64,000 nucleotides of DNA from NCBI RefSeq assembly GCF_016801865.2, contig NC_068937.1, positions 12,395,605-12,459,604 on the forward strand, written 5' to 3'. Positions 59,170-64,000 of the stretch are shown piece after piece (position 1 is the first letter of the stretch; every line of letters starts with the position of its first letter). Origin of the DNA: Culex pipiens pallens. Its lineage: Eukaryota > Arthropoda > Insecta > Diptera > Culicidae. The notes beneath the pieces were generated by a model. That model was not told the origin of the DNA and made no database searches. It saw only the letters and a program-made list of their open reading frames with translations. The position numbers and the translations under genes were made by a program.

Positions 59170-60900
59170 TGAAAATGTAGTCTTACCCATGAAAGGGTTA
59201 ACATCACCCAAAATCGACGTCATCTCCGACGACCGCCCAGCGTGGCGTGTGTTGAGCATGTGCCCCCTCAACTTCTCCCCTTCCCCCAACTGATTACCAA
59301 ACAAGCAAGTTGGGGCCAGCTATTATTTAGGAAAAATGTTACCAGCCATTATTCATTGTTTTCCGCGTCAGTCTCAACTCACACTCACACACCCCGCACG
59401 ACACACATTACACACTTTTGGGGCTGGAACTGGTGGAAAGTATACCTAATCACGGCATACACATACGTTGTTGCCGCGGTCGTTTTGTTTCACTCACCCT
59501 TTCCGCGTGAATTTCCTGCAACACGGCGCCCCCTCTTTCTAATGATTGCCACCAGCCGGTGAATTGACGTATGTGTCTGCGTCGCTAATCGGTGTAGTTA
59601 AGGCAGTTTGGGCGCAACTCTTGACAATCTGATTAAGGAAATGATTAAGACAGTGTGGCCAGAAATTTGAAAAAAATAGTTATAATGACCTTCAAAGAAT
59701 CAACTGTGAACTTGTCAGTCTTCTCTAATTTGCAAACAAAGTTTCCCGCAGTTGAATACCTCCTTAAGACTAATCCGTCATTAAGTAGTCGTAGGCTATA
59801 AAGTTATGAGAAAATAAAATCAGCTTCAAACTTAAATTTGCAGCTCATTTTAGAATTTACTGAAAAAGTCAACTGTGGTAAAAAAAACATTAAATCTATT
59901 CTATCATTTAAATTTTCAGCAAAATAACCTCTTAAAACGAGCAATAAATCATTTAAATCACAACCTCACTCCCCCCTCAACAAAAAAAAGTCAACTGTGA
60001 ACTTTCAGCACCCCGCACTGCACCTGAGTTCACCCAATCTTAACAAGTAATTGATAAATGACCGGTCAAACCGGAATTTGCCGCACGATCTCGCCAGCCG
60101 CCTGTGGGACTTTCCCACCTTTAACAGATTGTTCTAAAGTGTCTGCCTGGACGCCGGTCGATGAAAGGGTAGAATCATTAGAGGCGCGCTGCTAGAATTA
60201 ATGTTTTGTTTAGTGGCTGCAGTCAACGTGCTAAAAGCACTTCGGGAAGCGTTCTGACACAATGTTGTAATTTTTTACGGTGTAGTTAAGTGATGATTTT
60301 AAGAGCTGTTTGTCATTAATTATATTCGGAATTATCTTCCAGAAAAAGGGCGGGTTGCTTTCATCTCGAAGGTGGAATGTTTTTCTTTTTATGGATGTTA
60401 CACGACGTAATTTATGTTCGACATTGTTAGAACTCGTAAAACAAAGCAGCAGTTTTTGTTGACATTAAAAGTTTGATTTTTGAACAGTTTTCCTATTATT
60501 GTTTCAAGATCTAGAAAAGCCACAGTTGATTTTAAGACGATACAGAATGAACTGTTTTGACAGACAGTTGATTTTTTTGTGTTAGTTTGCACGGAAAAAA
60601 GAGATCAGAGAAGCCTATAATGTTGTTTGCTAAAACTTCCTAAAGATTTTTTAAAGCCACAGTTGATTCAATGGACGGTTAGATGATTTATTAAAAAATT
60701 TAGATTTTTTGTTTCGATAGTTTGAATGAAATTTAAAAATAATATCACAAATGGTTCTTTGAAATGGTTGAAATATCGGTAAAACTTAGCAAAAACTAAA
60801 TGACTTAGAACCTTATTATTGTAAGAAATTCTTTAAAAGCCACAGTTGATTCCAGTTACGGCCAAACAAAATAATTGGCCTCTAAATTCCCGGAACTACC
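59170..60900. other. Unique sequence, no supported gene
   Basis: 59200-59600 and 60020-60260 are less AT-rich. 'gaaagggttaac' near 59190 resembles a piggyBac-type right end, but its partner is not found. 'aaagccacagttgatt' occurs near 60520, 60655 and 60838. No gene is called. Confidence 0.3.
59662..59945 (+). repeat. Segmental duplicate, copy 1
   Basis: Ordered match to 63021-63257: 'ccagaaatttg', 'aatcaactgtgaacttgtcagtc', 'gatttgcaaacaaagtttcccgca', 'gctcattttagaatt', 'gaaaaagtcaactgt' and 'agcaaaataacctctta'. Same orientation, about 3.3 kb apart. Confidence 0.72.
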
Positions 60901-61574
60901 ACGCAGATCGCATGTGATGACAAAGTTATCGTTGATGAAGGTGATTAACCACCTCGCCGTGTAAACTTGCGTTGATTCTAGAATAGTTTGAATCATGTTA
61001 CATGTAGCTTCTAAATGCAAATATAATTGCCAATTGAATATTCAATGAGCTTCGCTGAACGTGTGGACGTCTTGTAATTAATTTCTCTGTATTTTGTCGA
61101 ATTCTTGGTGACTAAATCAGCATCAATAAATGAAACAAATTTTTCTGCAATCAATATCTTGTGAACTACTCACGCTTTATGATTTTGCCACCTGTCAAAA
61201 ACTTGTTTCACATTTCCTCCTCTCACATAACAACTTACCCCATCTATGTGACGCGCTAATCTCTGGTCAAATTTCCATCTTGCATTTCCCTGAGAGAGCA
61301 GCAATAGGGTCACACACCTATCGGGTTTTATTTGCCTTACGAGAGATCTAATGGACCAAAGCGCTGGACCAACATCAGCAAATGGCACCCAGTCACGTCA
61401 GGTTAAAAACAAGTTTTGCAGCGTGCAAAACTGTAACAAATCTGCTTCAATAGGGGCGTGTTTTTTACAGATCTCATCGAACAAGCTTCAGGTTGGCCTT
61501 TCCCCACTAGAAATAAGTAAACTCTCAATAACCCATTAAAATATTTAAAAAAGAAATATTTTGTATTTAAAATC
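60901..61574. other. Unique sequence before the simple-repeat block
   Basis: Mixed composition. A plus-strand frame at 61351-61539 includes a Cys-rich stretch (FCSVQNCNKSA), but starts at a non-ATG codon and has no further domain sequence. No gene is called. Confidence 0.3.
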
Positions 61575-62118
61575 ATTTTAAGTAATTTTAAGTAATTTTA
61601 AGTAATTTTAAGTAATTTTAAGTAATTTTAAGTAATTTTAAGTAATTTTAAGTAATTTTAAGTAATTTTAAGTAATTTTAAGTAATTTGAAGTAATTTGA
61701 AGTAATTTTAAGTAATTTTAAGTAATTTTAAGTAATTTTAAGTAATTTTAAGTAATTTTAAGTAATTTTAGGTAATTTTAAGTAATTTTAAGTAATTTTT
61801 AAGTAATTTTATGTAATTTTAAGTAATTTTAAGTAATTTTAAGTAATTTTAAGTAATTTTAAGTAATTTTAAGTAATTTTAAGTAATTTTAAGTAATTTT
61901 AAGTAATTTTAAGTAATTTTAAGTAATTTTAAGTAATTTTAAGTAATTTTAAGTAATTTTAAGTAATTTTAAGTAATTTTAAGTAATTTTAAGTAATTTT
62001 AAGTAATTTTAAGTAATTTTAAGTAATTTTAAGTAATTTTAAGTAATTTTAAGTAATTTTAAGTAATTTTAAGTAATTTTAAGTAATTTTAAGTAATTTT
62101 AAGTAATTTTAAGTAATT
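61575..62118. repeat. 10-bp array (AAGTAATTTT)n
   Basis: About 54 near-perfect copies of a 10-bp unit. Rare variants (TTTGA units near 61690, GGTAATTTTA near 61770, one extra T near 61799, ATGTAATTTT near 61811) are concentrated in the left half; the right half is essentially uniform. Confidence 0.95.
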
Positions 62119-63021
62119 TTTGTCATTTTTGTCATTTTTGTCATTTTTGTCATTTTTGTCATTTTTGTCATTTTTGTCATTTTCGTCATTTTTGTCATTT
62201 TTGTCATTTTTGTCATTTTTGTCATTTTTGTCATTTTTGTCATTTTTGTCATTTTTGTCATTTTTGTCATTTTTGTCATTTTTGTCATTTTTGTCATTTT
62301 TGTCATTTTTGTCATTTTTGTCATTTTTGTCATTTTTGTCATTTTTGTCATTTTTGTCATTTTTGTCATTTTTGTCATTTTTGTCATTTTTGTCATTTTT
62401 GTCATTTTTGTCATTTTTGTCATTTTTGTCATTTTTGTCATTTTTGTCATTTTTGTCATTTTTGTCATTTTTGTCATTTTTGTCATTTTTGTCATTTTTG
62501 TCATTTTTGTCATTTTTGTCATTTTTGTCATTTTTGTCATTTTTGTCATTTTTGTCATTTTTGTCATTTTTGTCATTTTTGTCATTTTTGTCATTTTTGT
62601 CATTTTTGTCATTTTTGTCATTTTTGTCATTTTTGTCATTTTTGTCATTTTTGTCATTTTTGTCATTTTTGTCATTTTTGTCATTTTTGTCATTTTTGTC
62701 ATTTTTGTCATTTTTGTCATTTTTGTCATTTTTGTCATTTTTGTAATTTTTGTCATTTTTGTCATTTTTGTCATTTTTGTCATTTTTGTCATTTTTGTCA
62801 TTTTTGTCATTTTTGTCATTTTTGTCATTTTTGTCATTTTTGTCATTTTTGTCATTTTTGTAATTTTTGTCATTTTTGTCATTTTTGTCATTTTTGTCAT
62901 TTTTGTCATTTTTGTCATTTTTGTCATTTTTGTCATTTTTGTCATTTTTGTTATTTTTGTCATTTTTGTCATTTTTGTCATTTTTGTCATTTTTGTCATT
63001 TTTGTCATTTTTGTCATTTTT
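62119..63021. repeat. 9-bp array (TTTTTGTCA)n
   Basis: About 100 copies of a 9-bp unit with very few variants (a C near 62184, TGTAATTT near 62743 and 62861, TGTTATTT near 62950). Because 9 is a multiple of 3, both strands stay open and yield Met-Thr-Lys or Phe-Leu-Ser repeats over hundreds of codons. These are not genes. The array begins exactly where the 10-bp array ends. Confidence 0.95.
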
Positions 63022-63257
63022 GACCAGAAATTTGGAAAAATAATTTTAATAACATTAAAATAATCAACTGTGAACTTGTCAGTCTACTGACTCTGATTTG
63101 CAAACAAAGTTTCCCGCAATTGAATCATCTTCAAACTTGAGTTTGCTGCTCATTTTAGAATTAATTGAAAAAGTCAACTGTTTTAAATCTATTTTATCAT
63201 TTAAATTAAATCTATTAAATCATTTAAATTTTTAGCAAAATTACCTCTTAACACGAT
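63021..63257 (+). repeat. Segmental duplicate, copy 2
   Basis: Second copy of 59662-59945, starting at 'gaccagaaatttgg' directly after the 9-bp array and ending 'ttacctcttaacacg'. Slightly shorter, with an extra 'ctattaaatcatttaaat' repeat. Confidence 0.72.
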
Positions 63258-63505
63258 TTTTTGTCATTTTGGTCATTTTGGCCATTTGGTCATTTTGGTC
63301 ATTTTGGTCATTTTGGTCATTTTGGTCATTTTGGTCATTTTGGTCATTTTGGTCATTTTGGTCATTTTGGTCATTTAACTTATTTTAGTAATTTTGGTCA
63401 TTTAGGTCATTTAGGTTTTTTAGGTCATTAAGTTCATTTAGGTCATTTAAGTCATTTAGGTCATTTAGGTCATTCAGGTCATTTAGGTCATTTAGGTCAT
63501 CAATT
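63258..63505. repeat. Degenerate GTCATTTTG / GTCATTTAG array
   Basis: 9-bp units: first GGTCATTTT, then AGGTCATTT variants after about 63390. The core GTCATTT is shared with the 9-bp array at 62119-63021, so both probably derive from one seed. Units grow more diverged to the right. Confidence 0.85.
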
Positions 63506-64000
63506 TGATTATTTTGTACGTTTTGGTCATTTTGTTAGGGAGCTTTAAATTGTTACGTAACGCACAATTTTCACACTTGGAATAGTTTATTATTCTGGGA
63601 ACACTGCCCAGTAATATCGATATATTTTTGAAGAAAAAAAATGAAATAATTGTCGAAAACCCTTGACGCCTCAATCCCTTTCGAATCAAAATCAATTCGC
63701 TTCACCAAAGTTCAGCAGCTGCCCAAAAAGTGGACAATTAGAAACTTTTGCCCAATTCGTTTCACCTTTCGCTTACCTCCAAGTAATGTCGGCACTTTAC
63801 CTTAAGTTTTCTTTCTTTCTTCAAATAAAAAATCTTCAAAAACGAGGGCGCCACTTTTACGGACGACCAAAATGACGAGACCGGACGACCGGGGAAGTGA
63901 AACTATGCTCACTTCAGCTTGAGCTTGACCAATCTTGAGGGGCTCGGAACTTGTTTGGACCCGCGGGGTGGCTTAACCTGATAAGTGTCGCTTTGGGACA
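63506..64000. other. Unique sequence at the window end
   Basis: From about 63840 to the end the sequence is clearly less AT-rich and unrepeated. No complete open frame or splice pattern is supported within the window. It may approach a gene that lies outside. Confidence 0.3.

Noticed and set aside
57926..59180. Several Ser/Leu/Arg-rich open frames with similar sequences
   Set aside because: They are translations of the same 105-bp tandem units in different frames; not a gene family.
61351..61539. Cys-containing frame (FCSVQNCNKSA) that briefly suggested a zinc-binding domain
   Set aside because: Only two spaced Cys, non-ATG start, and none of the later conserved residues of known Cys-His domains.
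62120..62746. Long plus-strand open frame encoding Phe-Leu-Ser repeats
   Set aside because: Pure consequence of a 9-bp simple repeat; no start context and no non-repeat sequence.

Overview
The window looks like a stretch of intergenic or intronic chromosome from an insect, most consistent with a culicine mosquito (Culex-like). This rests on the AT-rich background, dense families of short inverted-repeat transposons, tRNA-derived elements, and islands of less AT-rich unique sequence with CA/GA/CT runs. The species is inferred from sequence style, not proven. No bacterial, plasmid or viral gene organisation is visible.

Coding content is almost nil. The one credible coding piece is a first coding exon on the minus strand (26745-26901). 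It encodes a signal peptide with an Ala-X-Ala cleavage site and ends at a good splice donor; the rest of that gene lies beyond a long intron. Most other open frames begin at non-ATG codons, cross low-complexity DNA, or fall inside repeats.

The window is mainly a layered record of transposon insertion. One foldback family (called family A here; terminus GAGCA..., about 0.5 kb arms, 4-bp target duplications) has three complete copies at 534-1907, 5548-7194 and 56827-57931, plus a truncated copy at 11440-12450 and many degenerate relatives. Two complete copies sit inside tandem arrays, so the neighbouring array units act as an internal reference for the empty site. A 2.3-kb foldback at 43432-45751 has CACAGTG termini and a 5-bp CGCTG duplication, which are the signature of the RAG-related Transib superfamily. 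Its left end is split by a 395-bp hAT-like insertion with an 8-bp duplication. Other terminal-inverted-repeat elements include pogo-like (30617-30938, 16656-16940), piggyBac-like (53121-53656, possibly 4653-8067), TA-flanked miniature elements (28333-28531, 35269-35378, 47083-47502), and foldbacks at 23404-24074, 29098-30080 and 32077-33000.

Tandem arrays form the second layer: a unit of about 180 bp (5030-7830), a unit of about 170 bp inside the Transib-like element, a GTTGCACAAG minisatellite (51240-53700), units of about 105 bp with nested palindromes (56572-59110), and an abrupt switch from a 10-bp to a 9-bp array (61575-63021).

Less AT-rich, unrepeated islands near 3.1-3.7, 8.7-9.2, 13.0-15.9, 26.7-27.7, 31.1-31.9, 34.0-34.9, 37.0-38.0, 42.2-43.2, 49.4-50.7, 54.6-56.5, 59.2-60.2 and 63.7-64.0 kb are the best places to look for untranslated exons, promoters or enhancers.
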